A DNA stretch of 64,000 nucleotides from Diadema setosum. Taxonomy: Eukaryota; Echinodermata; Echinoidea; Diadematoida; Diadematidae. The stretch lies in the NCBI GenBank assembly GCA_033980235.1, contig CM067070.1, positions 3,692,978 to 3,756,977 on the forward strand. Reading direction: 5' to 3'. Both the position numbers and the translations under genes were made by a program. Below, one piece after another: positions 22,901 through 33,100 of the stretch. The notes under the pieces were generated by a model. It made no database searches. It was not told the DNA's origin and was given only the letters and a program-made list of their open reading frames with translations. Numbering within the stretch: the stretch's first letter is position 1; every line of letters begins with the position of its first letter.

Positions 22901-23679
22901 GAAGGGATTGTCAAATTAAACTGAAATTAAGCATGCCTCATTAACACATTCTGTCAATAATTAATGCCAACTTTCAAGGCAGTAGCCTGATCTTTTCAAA
23001 AGTTATTAGAGTTGAAAGTGAAGAGTGTATACAAGGTTTTTCAGAAATGAAAAAGGGACTCTAAAGACACACCTAATGACACTATTCTACCAAAAATATT
23101 GGAGATAAACTGCTAAAAAAACACGCCTTCCCGCCCGTTTTATGATCCCAAATTTCAGCATAATGTAAAAGAGGACTTGCTTTTTCAGAATATATGAAAA
23201 AGTCAAGATCGGCTAGGTTGACCCATTTCACTTATTTTCAGTCCTCACGCAAAATCAGTGTGTGCGACTTTTTGTTCGTTTTGAGGTGCACGGTCACATT
23301 TGATGAAAATTGGCCTTGAAATTGGCAAGATATATAAAAAGGCGATCCTAATAAGATTGACAGGCCATGAATTTTATAATGATCTCTTTGTGTTAATTTG
23401 GTTTTAGATATCTAAGTCATTTCAATACCGATTTTAATCATAATAACATTGGAATTAATTTCCATTAGAATTGAATGATCTTTGACATTCCATAGAGTGG
23501 TTTCTAAATATCTTGCAAAACGTTACAAGCTGAATCCTTACCTCAACCAGTATTCTACAGTCCCTTGTAAGTTCATGTGCATAGGCCTACCTGCTTGATG
23601 TGAGACATGCTGCAATACTTACACCATGCGTAATCACTGCAGCCACAGGAACATAGTGCATTCGTTGATGTGCCGCCAT
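7903..23679 (-). CDS. IgR-B: three-Ig type-I membrane receptor gene (multi-exon)
   Basis: Gene-level entry. Exons in transcription order: 23679-23623 (signal), 22385-22055 (Ig1), 21453-21145 (Ig2), 20426-20154 (Ig3), 19684-19595 (stalk), 15484-15419 (stalk), 13859-13737 (transmembrane), then candidate tail exons 10052-10038, 9884-9860, 8079-8030 and 7946-about 7903. The first junction is phase 0 and all later ectodomain junctions are phase 1 and close in frame, giving about 416 residues up to the end of the transmembrane exon. The architecture predicts a cell-surface receptor or adhesion protein. The tail order is uncertain because 9884-9860 leaves phase 2, and the next exon is open only in phase 0. 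Confidence 0.7.
8030..8079 (-). CDS. IgR-B candidate tail exon (50 nt)
   Basis: Acceptor TTTTTCATATCAG and donor AG|GTATGTATAG. Open only in phase 0, encoding KTFYPLNTPSISFERL; the other two phases hit TGA. If entered in phase 2 from 9884-9860 it would stop after a few residues (RLFTH), producing a short tail. Confidence 0.4.
8180..8195 (+). repeat. Poly-G tract
   Basis: A run of about 15 G residues in the IgR-B tail intron. Confidence 0.9.
8866..9570 (-). mobile_element. R1 TIR element copy 5 (reverse, diverged, interrupted)
   Basis: Two R1 blocks (about 8866-8944 and 9466-9570) flank a TTAA-type MITE. The right end reads GGTGATGCAGGA. The interrupted block corresponds to the TTCTCAGTTCACACTTTTT region of intact R1 copies. 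Confidence 0.65.
8945..9465 (+). mobile_element. TTAA-flanked MITE, copy 1
   Basis: Starts TTAACTCTTTATGTGCCA and ends TGGCACATAAAGAGTTAA, 521 bp including both TTAA. A second copy lies at 25655-26171. A TTAA target duplication is characteristic of piggyBac-type transposition. No transposase is encoded. A poly-C run follows the left end. Confidence 0.8.
9860..9884 (-). CDS. IgR-B candidate microexon (25 nt)
   Basis: Very good signals on both sides: acceptor TTTCTTTACCTTTAG and donor CAA|GTAAGTAAAC. In phase 1 it reads VAEEAEIT and leaves phase 2. It follows the 15-nt candidate exon in phase. Confidence 0.5.
10038..10052 (-). CDS. IgR-B candidate microexon (15 nt)
   Basis: Acceptor GCAATGTAG and a consensus donor AAG|GTAAGATT bound 15 nt that read DHFFE in phase 1 directly after the transmembrane exon and preserve phase 1. 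The acceptor lacks a strong pyrimidine tract, so support is moderate. Confidence 0.4.
10536..13026 (+). repeat. 52-bp minisatellite array, about 48 units, with higher-order period
   Basis: A tandem unit around TATACCTTGCTTGCACCAAC and CCAATGTTACCCAAAG, 52 bp long, with 51-bp variants that lack one base (CCCAAAAACC instead of CCCAAGAAACC). The marker TTATTTGCACC recurs near 10960, 11271, 11582, 11841, 12151, 12566 and 12877, spacing 311, 311, 259, 310, 415 and 311, which is whole numbers of units minus one base. The array lies in the IgR-B intron after the transmembrane exon. The long overlapping open frames through it are by-products of the repeat. Confidence 0.95.
13737..13859 (-). CDS. IgR-B transmembrane exon
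   Basis: Acceptor TTATTTACAATTCAG and donor AAAG|GTTTGT. The 41 codons read in phase 1 give a hydrophobic helix (PISFTLVGVSFILGVMLVV) followed by a basic stop-transfer cluster (FFKRRKTSRK). That places the C-terminal side in the cytoplasm, i.e. type-I topology. Phase 1 at both ends. The acceptor could shift by one CAG. Confidence 0.75.
15419..15484 (-). CDS. IgR-B stalk exon 2
   Basis: Acceptor CTATACGTCTTCAACAG and donor ACAG|GTGAGG. 66 nt, phase 1 to 1, encoding a Thr/Ser-rich segment (ITTFPNFAGETTSLTSSTPS) that looks like an O-glycosylated juxtamembrane stalk. It joins in frame to the transmembrane exon. Confidence 0.65.
16731..18522. mobile_element. TIR element with subterminal repeats in IgR-B intron
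   Basis: The left end has TTGCAAAAGGTACGACATCC (16733) and the right end has the inverse, GGATGTAGTACCTTTTGAAA (18495). Further copies of GTTGCAAAAGGTACTACATCC occur near 16899, 18271 and 18300. About 1.8 kb with no recognisable transposase, so probably non-autonomous. Confidence 0.6.
19595..19684 (-). CDS. IgR-B stalk exon 1 with perfect 39-bp duplication
   Basis: Acceptor GCATTTATAG and donor ACAG|GTAGTC. 90 nt, phase 1 to 1. It encodes two identical 13-residue units, NSTGQITAKTPSG, back to back, followed by THT. Each unit has an N-glycosylation sequon (NST) and Thr/Ser for O-glycosylation. The duplicated DNA is identical, so it is recent or homogenised. Confidence 0.7.
20154..20426 (-). 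CDS. IgR-B Ig-like domain 3 exon
   Basis: Acceptor TCTTTTTCTGTTGTAG and donor AGGA|GTAAGTGC. 273 nt, 91 codons, phase 1 to 1. It has the paired cysteines of a short Ig-like fold (LTVICSL and EYICIAGNYLG) and sequons NVT and NST. The N-terminal PPHQSPKIITV matches the usual linker and A-strand of C2/I-type domains. There is no clear C-strand Trp, so the subtype is uncertain. Confidence 0.75.
21145..21453 (-). CDS. IgR-B Ig domain 2 exon
   Basis: Acceptor CATTCTTTCATGCACAG and donor CATT|GTAAGTCG. 309 nt, phase 1 to 1. C2-type Ig features: YEAVCRAVGGRPPEEFVWYL (B-strand Cys, C-strand Trp) and SLRCETMGH (F-strand Cys). The CRAVGGRP...W pattern resembles the second domain of nectin- and DSCAM-like adhesion proteins, but only at family level. 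Confidence 0.85.
22055..22385 (-). CDS. IgR-B Ig domain 1 exon
   Basis: A long T-tract acceptor ending TTCAG and the donor GAGG|GTGAGTGTTC bound 331 nt. It starts LIIVAHC, the end of the signal peptide, then CQTLNGPSSIAVEVG. Ig landmarks are ELRCSV (B-strand Cys), VFTWSDD (Trp) and EEGSYVCQAS (F-strand). Phase 0 in, phase 1 out. It is the paralogue of the IgR-C exon at 516-186. Confidence 0.85.
22608..23298 (+). mobile_element. R1 TIR element copy 6 (full length, 691 bp)
   Basis: TGTGACCCTGCACCTC at the left and GAGGTGCACGGTCACA at the right. Sits in intron 1 of IgR-B. Confidence 0.9.
23623..23679 (-). CDS. IgR-B exon 1: signal peptide
   Basis: ATG at 23679-23677, then 19 codons (MAAHQRMHYVPVAAVITHG) to a consensus donor GGT|GTAAGTATT in phase 0. 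Joined to LIIVAHC of exon 2 it gives a plausible cleavable signal sequence, with cleavage near the AHC/Q boundary. The size and phase match the IgR-C candidate signal exon. Confidence 0.65.
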
Positions 23680-25070
23680 CGCTGTACACATTCTGTTTTG
23701 AGCGGGGATAGATGAGAGTATGTATAGATATCTCAAATTTGCCATGCCTTTGTCAGTGCATTTGCATAGTAAATGATGGTGTATATTTTTATCCTCATTG
23801 TCAAAGCTACAAGCTACGTCATTTAAAAACGTATTTTTAGAGGCAATCATTAACTTTTAGATAAAAAAAGAACGATGCAAGGACGAATGTAGAATGTCAA
23901 ATGTCGTACATGGATATCATGCGAATTGATTTAGTGGATACGTTTTGTTTTTTCTAGTCTTTCTTATTTTGTTTGAATTAATATATTACTAGAAGTTGTA
24001 AACAAGTTGTTTCGTCTTCTTCTCATTTTTCAAATATAAATAGAAATAACATAGACAAGAATAACAGATAAAACATGGCTGGAAAAGGTTTGCTTTTCAA
24101 AAAGATGTTTCGAATCTATGCACACTTCTCCAATGGTAAACCTGTAATTGTGCTGATTCGATCCGTATCATTATTACAGCTATCATGGTATATAGATACT
24201 CATCACTTCATTTCATTTTGTTATTGAGAAGTTATGTAATTTCATTTGCATCTTAATGATTTTTTTTTTCTCAGTGATATATTGATCTGGTTACAATATA
24301 CTAACAACAATAAATATCATTTATAAAGCGCTTATTACAATGTTTCTAAGCCCTGAGCGTATCAGAGAAACAATTAGAAAAAAAAAATCAGTCATGGAGA
24401 AGATGTAAATCGTTGTACGATGAAACGCAATACAAAATACATAGAATACATATTGTAAATCAATACTTATAGAACAAACGTAAATAAACATGAATATATT
24501 ATAAATCCATACAAATTTTATGTTATGCGAGAACAGATGAGTTTTATAATATAAGAAATAAATTCAATTGGAATTCAACATGGCAAGTAAATCTACGATA
24601 TCTACAGTTTCTTCAACACCGGGAAACCATTTGATGTTACTTGGTCCATGGACTACAAATCCAAGTGGAAAGAAACAACGAATATTATAATGCGCGAGGA
24701 AATCACATACAAGATCTATTGGCCAAGAAAATAGAGACATTATGTTCCAATTTCTTAAGCTTCATTAATACAAGTAGTAGGAACATACCGCTGGTAAATT
24801 TTGTTTATTACTGTAAATCCTGGACTCGGCGAATGAGCACGAATTTTCTGTTGTAGCTGAATGAAACAACGCGGAACAAAGACATCAGTTAGCTCACTGA
24901 GCAGCTGCACAGACATCGAAAACAATCGACTTTGGAATTTCTGAAAAGACGAAACATCGCCCTCTCGGGATCGCGAGTCGTTTCCTTTTCGTGGTCATAA
25001 TCACGGATCGTTTGTTTGTTTGCTTGTTTAATTAAATTCCCTGGAAGGTATATTATTATCATTTTTATTA

Positions 25071-25105
<35 letters not shown>

Positions 25106-25654
25106 TATTATTATTATTATTATTAGTAGTAGTAGTAGTAGTATCATTATTATTATTATTGTTGTTGTTGTTGTTGTTATGTGCCATTAACCTCTCAGTA
25201 TTTTTAAAGCAGTGCCCGTCATGGTTTATGCTTTCTTATTCCATTTCTTCCACGATTGGCAGGTAGCTTGACCATACAAGTCATCAAAACACCCTGATGA
25301 CATTTATGAATTCATGATGTTCATTACTACGACTGAGCAAATCGGTGGATTTATATACTATAGTAATAGTTTCAATGCTTACGTCTACACGTGCCTCTTT
25401 GGCACAAAACTTAGCGAACTTTCCGATTAATAATTAAACATTTCACAAACGGGATTATACATAATCATTCTTGTCTAACGCTAACACTACACATATGAAC
25501 AAATGCCGCAGGCTGGACTATAATATTACGTTTACTGTCAGTAATCACAATTTTATCTTGTAGTGAACTCAGATCTAGCATAAATCTAAGAGGAAATATG
25601 CCGTAGTTGTGCACCTTTCGAGTCTTTGTCGAATGAGGTTGAATGATTGCACTA
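23680..25654. other. Upstream region of IgR-B
   Basis: Should contain the IgR-B promoter, but no clear core elements can be assigned. A (ATT)n/(GTA)n/(GTT)n microsatellite lies at about 25050-25178. No other gene seen. Confidence 0.4.
25050..25178 (+). repeat. ATT/AGT/GTT compound microsatellite
   Basis: Trinucleotide runs of ATT change to AGT and then GTT. Confidence 0.9.
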
Positions 25655-26171
25655 TTAACTCTTTATGTGCCAAGGTGGAAACCCCCTGTGTGCCACGTTA
25701 TTCAGAGACACGAAGGTAGTCATGCTTTGAGAAAGAATTATGTTTTTCCAATTTGTATGACCTCTACAAATTTCTGTTAAATGGGCATAACAGTAGGCAA
25801 AGCTAAAGAGAAATGCCAAACTTTGTTTCGATATAAATTGTATGACGAATCTATTTTTCAATTTCTCTTTCGAATGACCAGTTGCTACATTACTGCAAAG
25901 GCATGAATTTTGCACGTAAAAACGCGACAGAAACTTAGAATGTACGAGCAAATCTAGTTGGGAACACCACTTGATAGTCAATCACTACATAGAATGCAAG
26001 CCGTATATGAGAGGAACAAAAGCACGAAAAACGCTTTCATTGTTCCGCGGGATTAGCAGTGATTAGCGATTTATCGATCGGTTTTGGCGGCTTTGTTTGT
26101 TGAGCAGAATATGCGAAGTTGGCACGCCGTCGACTGAGCCGGACGTGCGAACGTGGCACATAAAGAGTTAA
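25655..26171 (+). mobile_element. TTAA-flanked MITE, copy 2
   Basis: Starts TTAACTCTTTATGTGCCA and ends GGCACATAAAGAGTTAA, 517 bp, closely matching 8945-9465 throughout (for example the block GATTTATCGATCG). Non-coding and probably mobilised by a piggyBac-type transposase elsewhere. Confidence 0.8.
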
Positions 26172-28925
26172 CATCACTGTTTTATATTGATACAACACAA
26201 CAATCAGTGGACAAGACATGCCCAGGTAAATATATGACAATGGGACGACGTGTTTATCCCGATTATTGAGTACCAGTGGTTTATATCCATTTAATTGTTA
26301 GTCAGCCAATATTGGTGTTTTTAACATTCTGTTTTTGACCCTAGTTGGATATTTTGAAAGGCGAGTTTGGCTCCTTTCCACAAAGGTCAGTACTTATGAC
26401 TGTTATTATGCACTATTCTGGAAAATCATTTTCAGGAAATTGTTTTTATATTTCAAATAGTCAACACAGTTCGGGACATTAAAAGAACATTAACATTTTT
26501 TTAATGAATTCCATCTTAAAAAAAAAACACACACACACACAAAGGAGCACTCCACATGAGACTCACACCAAAACAACAGTATGAACCCAAATTTGACACA
26601 TTTACCCAATCTGAATGCAAAGAATTATTTGAAATATTGTTTTCATTATTTGCTCAATCTCTCCAAATTTTATGTTGTCATAATTTTGTTTATTTAATCA
26701 CACCCTCTATCAAGGTCAGTATAACAAATGGCCGAAACCTAAATATGAAGGGGGGTTTAGTGAAATAAGCACTATAAGTCATGTTGGAAGAAGGCACAAG
26801 TGAAAGTTTTCGGAAAGTCGTACAATTGATTTTTAAGTTATGAATATAAATAAGATTATTGTCAAATAAGAAGATCACTTCAGTTGCTAACATCATTCTA
26901 GACAACAATATTAGGAAACAACCAGTGTAGAGAGAATTCCATAAAATCATTTTTTTTTTCTTGAACAGTACACATTCCATTAACTTGTTACTGATATTTG
27001 CTAAGGGCGGTATTATTCCCTGCTTCCTGAAATAGATAAGTCAGGTGTTCTTTCATTATACTTGAAAAGTGAACATAATTATGTTGAATTTTCTTTATAT
27101 AATTACTTAATTATTTAATTACTGTTGCCAAAAATGACGTCATAGACTGCAGTAGTCTCCTTGTTGGAAATGACGGCACTGAAATCTTCAAAATGCACAC
27201 CTTTCGAATCGATTGTCAGACTTCCCTCAAAATCAGTCAGCTGTGGAAATTTAACTGCAGCGACAGTTTGCTGTTTTCTACTTGATTTCCTCAAACTTTC
27301 ATTGACTTATTGATGCTTTCACACAATTCACATTTCAGGCCCTATATCTATGTATTCGGTTTCTACTTGCCACATTTATTTTCTGTCCATAACTATGTTT
27401 GATTGTCAAATTAATTTGTGTGCACATTAATGGGCACAGAAATAGTTAAAGAGGTTATGTAAAAGCTTCGTTACCACTTTATACACTGCCATGTTTACGA
27501 CGTATGAAGGTGTGTTCTCTAACCCTTTCTATGCTAATGAATCAAATTTGAAAACCCTGACACACAAACCTATGGCAAGGTAATATAATGTGGCACGCAG
27601 AGGGTAAAGGAAAGCAAAACAGTCATCATAAAAAGTTCCTGCTTTCTGGGTGTATTTTCTTACATTCTCTGTGAACTAAATGCAAAACATTTCCATGATA
27701 CCTTTTACCCCTATTTTACCTATTCACGGCCCTTCCTTTATATACCAATAAACAAAAGTACACAATACAATCATTGGCATAGTCCATTATTCATTCAACC
27801 TTCTCCTGTACGCCTGTATCAGTATGTACAACGTGCATGCACATTTCGTCTTTGCCGATGCAACTAATTTAGGCAACGATTTTGTTCCTTCTACTGTTAA
27901 TAAGCTATCAGCTCCTATTCTATCTGGATATCAGAAAAATAAACTCCTGTATACAGGCATAGGCGATATACAAATCTTCCCTCTGATCTGTATCCCCTAC
28001 TCGCCAACAATCATTGTTTAGATTATTGGTAAATCTCTTATCACTGTATAACAACTAACATATTATTTATCATTGTTCGCAATACAGTGCACATGTTCCG
28101 AGTGTCATACGAGACGCGGTTTTGAAGTGATCGTAGTGCTCGAAGTAAGGAGGTTCAGGTACAAACCAACACAAAATTCCATAAACTGTACGGTTATATA
28201 CAAATAACGATTGTCGTATTTATCACTATACGACATTTTCTTATGTAGAGAGAGTGAAAATTAGGAAAAACAAAAACAACATTAACATGAGCCGTTGAAG
28301 TAACGCACCTACAAACGTTTAAAGCATATCTAGTTTTCAAGTTTTCAGTGGGGCTCTCCGTTTGTTGTTTTTTGTTTGGTTGTTTTTTGCGAACCTTGCG
28401 GACCTTGTGTACTTGTTTGATTTCATTTTTTTTTTTTTTTTGTGGCAACCCATGATAATTATAATGTTCAACAGTTATTGGGTTACATTTTCCTCTCATA
28501 TATATATTATATATATTGCTTGCCTGATTTTGTGTGATAAATGAAACTAAATTTGAATTGATTGATTTAGAGGAAAAAAAGTTATTATGGCGAGTATTTT
28601 CTTCACACGGAATTTGACTTCAGGTAATAGCACATATTTGAAACGAATCTTTAGTTACTTCATTGAACATTCATTATACTTATTCCTCTTACTCTTTTAC
28701 AGTTAGATATTTCGTGTTTCTTTTTAAGTGTAAACATTTTAATAACATAGATAGTCTACAAAAGTGTCCCCATGTGACTTAATTATAAATGCATTTTTTT
28801 CCAGTTAGATACGTGGTGATCACGGGTTGATCGCAATGATGACTGGAACCAACAACCAGTTACATCAGGCAAAAGAACCTTTACAGCATTTTCGCGATGT
28901 TCCTCATTTCAATGTAGCTTTACTT
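26172..28925. other. Intergenic stretch downstream of IgR-A
   Basis: AT-rich. No gene, domain or RNA gene recognised. May hold part of the IgR-A 3' UTR at its right side. Confidence 0.3.
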
Positions 28926-29696
28926 GGGTACCTAAGGGGGGGGGGGGGGGTCACCGTGCACCCCCCCCCCCCCCCCGGACTCCTCGAAACTTACATTTTC
29001 AGGATCCTCATGACATACCAAAACATAATCAAGATGTTAACAGGAACGAAAAGTGGCTGTTCTAGGTGAAATTTTATGTATTCTATTGTTTTCATAATTT
29101 CTTATGTATTTCTTTGCTTTTCAACTTTTTCAACTTTTGTTTTTTCTTTCCTTTTCTATCGGAAATTGTCACTGATCACTTTTCTACTATAATTAGCACA
29201 AAACTAATCAATGAAAGTGATTAATTGTAAAAATAATCAGGTTTTCATGACTTTCATGACAGAGCACCTGTTTTCCATAGGAAATGTACACAAAAGCACA
29301 AAATTGTGCCCGTTTTGGGACGACATTCCGTTACAAAAATGGGCGTGACTTCGCAAAAGTATGCGGGGAAGTTGCAAATTTGGTCTCAAAAGTTGCGTGA
29401 GACTTGAACAAAACAAAGTCAAGTAAGTTTTTAGGAGTCCTGGGGGGTGCATGGTGACCCCCCCCCCCCTTAGGTACCCTGCTATGTAGGCCCTACATGT
29501 AAGCACATATATATTGCATACAATGTGTGCCATACAAATTTGACATACATAAGGACGGGGGGGGGGGGGGGGATCCGCCCCCCCCCCCCCTCAAAGTTTC
29601 GCGCTATAAATCTGTCTCGAGGCTTCTTGACTTTGTTTGGTTAAGTCTCGCACAACTTTTGAGACGGTGACCCCCCCCCCCCCCCCCTTAGGTACC
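28926..29696. repeat. G/C-homopolymer foldback repeats (GGTACCTAAGGGG ends)
   Basis: GGGTACCTAAGGGG followed by long G and C runs at 28926-28976. The inverse, CCCCTTAGGTACCC, occurs at about 29462-29481 and again at 29669-29696, with a further G17/C14 hairpin at 29558-29591. The arrangement suggests two related short inverted-repeat elements. Confidence 0.6.
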
Positions 29697-29825
29697 CGAC
29701 TACTTTGACTTGGGTGACATCGCAACTTATCATTCGTGCATGCTTAACTAACAATAGACGATTCCTGACTATAGGTGTATTACATAGGAGAAATGCGGCA
29801 ATTCCGGCTCTAGCTTCCTTGAACA

Positions 29826-29924
29826 CTATAGGGCTAAGTATCGTTCGGCTGAAGAAGCAGGCCGAGAATAGGTCGAATCATTGATCTCTTCGTAGACGGC
29901 GACATCCTCTGCCCGGTTTTCACT
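29826..29924 (-). CDS. IgR-A terminal exon with SH2-docking-like tyrosines
   Basis: An acceptor ending TTGTTCAATAG, then 33 codons in phase 0 including the stop. It contains AVYEEI, STYSRP and ERYLAL, the last at the extreme C-terminus. pYEEI is the classical preferred ligand of Src-family SH2 domains, pYxxP suits Crk-type SH2 domains, and YxxI with YxxL separated by 14 residues is ITAM-like but longer than the usual 6-12 spacing. It joins in phase to exon 31833-31727. This strongly suggests a cytoplasmic signalling tail, but phosphorylation is inferred. Confidence 0.75.
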   Translation of the reverse strand, partial: SENRAEDVAVYEEINDSTYSRPASSAERYLAL

Positions 29925-30069
29925 CTATTGAACAAGAAGAATAATTAGAAGAAGGACTTAACATTTGACATTGAAGCGCAAAACCATGTCTACATTCTTT
30001 GTCTTTGTGTCTTGCAGCACCCCAACCCTAAAAATGAAAATAAGAAAACATCAAACACACACAGACACA

Positions 30070-30108
<39 letters not shown>

Positions 30109-33100
30109 ACACACTCACACGCACACACACATTCAACAAACAAGCTACAAAACAAACAAAACAATAGTAGCTTGATGCAGGAGGTTGTGAAATGCGACGA
30201 ATGGTCACGGAAAGCCTAAATATGCACGTGGGGGAAATCATATCTTTCATTGTCAACAATTTCAACACACAAATACCCCCACCCCAGCATTTGCATTGGA
30301 TTTTAAACTATTCAAATTACAAGACAACCATTAACGAGTTCAGCACTTTAATACCATGTAATAGAGAAAAGCAAAGCTCGGTAGATACAGTCGTGCAGTG
30401 TCTAGTGTACTCTCAACAGCATTTTCAGTATTGGTCATTGGTCATGGTGCTCAGCAAAAAAAAAAAAAAACAAACAAACAAACAAACAAACAAACAAACA
30501 AAACAAATCAAAAACACGTTCCAATTCCAAACAATGATGTTTGTTGTCGTCTCTTGGAAAAGCCAGTACAATAGAGTTTCAATAGGGTTAACATAATCGC
30601 CTTCGCCACAATACCATAGCGGCAACATTGTTCGCTTGCATCACATACATGCAGGGCATATCAAAGAAAATTAAAAGGGAAAAGCTATAAAATATTAAAT
30701 ACACCGATCTGGTTATATCAATGCACAGTGGGATGAATTGGTAAGCTGGTTAGGGTATTTTACAGAGGGAGAAGTTGACACATACACATACACACTACAT
30801 GATGATGACAACTGTCACAACAGTTGAGTCTGTTAGTACTGTAGGTCAATGAGGCAAAGACGTGGATACATACAGACGGACAAAGAGAAAGCATTGGACG
30901 GAGTGTACACACGCATGCTCGGGATAGCTCCTAGTGTGTCGTGGACTGGCTATAAGTTAGAAATGTCGACTTGTATATGGTACATTACCACAGGTGTCTG
31001 ACAAAGTGCCTGAGAGAAGGATGAGTTTAGCGGGACACTATCTGCCAATTCCCTCGTACTCTAGGAGTCCAACAGGGAATTGCACAAAGAGGAAGAAGTC
31101 GGACCACTTTCATCAACGTACCGAAGGACACAGGCCTTGATAGTATTAATGAACTGAGGACAGCCATGTTGGATAGACGGGTTTGAAGATGCAACTCTGT
31201 TTATGGAACCCGAGTTGGCATTGGCTGAAGCTAGTACATGCCCTTGAATTAAAATTTGTAATAGAAGTATGATAATGGTAAAAATATACGTAGCAGGGTA
31301 TAGAAAAGCATGAAAAAGCGCATGGTGTACATCTAAGTATGTTGATAAGTTTGTATTGCACAATATGATGCTTAAAAAGATAGTGCTGGATGCCATTAAA
31401 ACAATCAAAAGTTAAAAGAATCAAAATAACGAAACACAGCAACAAACGTAGGGGCCGGAATGTTACACACATTAAGTAGGGCGTTGGTCATTATCAACGC
31501 TCATCTAAGAATTGGCACTCAAATTTTCCATGTCTTTCATACAATCTTGCACTGAATTTGTTCGACCTTGTTTTAGTTTGTTTTTATTGTGTATATAAAT
31601 TATTTTCCACATGTTTTTGGTTGCAAATGAAATAATAAATAATGATTTTTTTTTTTTTGTGAAAATATTCCCTATATCACTCTAACTTATCTTACACGTA
31701 AATATTTATGTTGTATAATATGTTACCTCGGGGAAGTTGCTCCATCTACGATCAGAGTCTGGTTGTGAAACCGTAGGTGCAATTGATCCACTCTCAACCA
31801 AATCATGTAATGAGAAACGCTTTCCTGAGCACGCTGGAAGGGGAAAACAAATCAAGAAAGAGCATTATAACATAGTGATTCATATTACTAGGGATGTATT
31901 ACTGAGATCAGGAAGGGTTAGCGGTATTTGGCTGGCAGGTGGGGATAAGGGAGACAAAGCTTCAATCTCCACAAAATGTTTGACTTCACCGAGAGAAACA
32001 AATTGTAATGGTACAATTAAGTACAAATGAATTTACATCAAATTAAACAAGCACAAAAATCAAGCTTATATTTCACTCAGGCATACCTTTAGGATCGTTT
32101 ATTGACAAGAGTCTTTGCACTGTAAACTCTTTAAAAATCTGGAAAACAAAATAATGTGCTGCTCCGTAGGCAATGTTCAATATAGTTACTAAAAATAATA
32201 CCCATTGTATACATTAATATTTGTCTCCTTTTGCTCATTTGTTATTACTACAGCATGCACAATTTTCTCTATTGAGGAATAGACTGTAAATAGATTTCTG
32301 TTCCTATCAGTAGTTGTCTCTTTCTGCTCGTTAGTTTCCGGAATATCTTGCATAACACATTATCAAGTAATTATGTCGTCGTCTTTGTAAACGTTAATAA
32401 TGAAATTATACCTCACGAGGAATCTACATGTCACAGAATGAAAATTAGATACCTCCGAACAACTGTTGAAAGAACGATAGGCACTGCAACAACAATCACG
32501 ACAACGGTAAGGACGACGACGACGATGATGCCAATTACGCACTTTCTGATCCAATCTTTAATATTAAGTACAAAAATATGTGACACCTTTTTTTTATTCA
32601 TACAGAAGAATTGATTGTTAATCTTTTATTTTGATTCTTTTTTGTGCACTTCTGCTTCAATATGTATCTACGACTTTTTAAGATATTTTTCTTGTAAATT
32701 ACTAATTCCATCAACTTGACACTGTTATAATGTTAAGAATAGCAATTATTCTCCCTCCTTAGACTCCCTCCGAAACTTTAAAAATTCATAACTTTTGCAT
32801 CGATCAATTGATAAAACGTGCACTTATGCGTTGTACCAATGTTGCTGCGTTCACTCAATCAACACTTTTCTTTGGGTTTTGGTTTCCTGTAACTTTAGTT
32901 TATGCTATAGAAAGCATCCAGTCATGTATATGTTTTGCTATCAACAGTGTTTATTCCAAGTTTTGGCATAAAAATAAAAGCAATGACATTGCGTATGTAT
33001 GAGTGTGTATATATCAAAGATAAGTAACAAAACTGGAACAAAGTTCATGCTGTATTCACAAACGGTTTATTTCTGCACACAAATTTTCGAGCGTCTCGCC

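Noticed and set aside
30192..30596. Plus-strand open frame of 134 codons
   Set aside because: Contains a translated AAAC microsatellite (KQTNKQTNKQ) and no domain; lies antisense in an IgR-A intron.
32087..32203. Upstream extension of the 52-nt IgR-A tail exon as a hydrophobic frame (LFLVTILNIAYGAAHYFVF)
   Set aside because: It would be a second transmembrane-like segment without a good upstream acceptor, while a strong acceptor lies at the shorter boundary.
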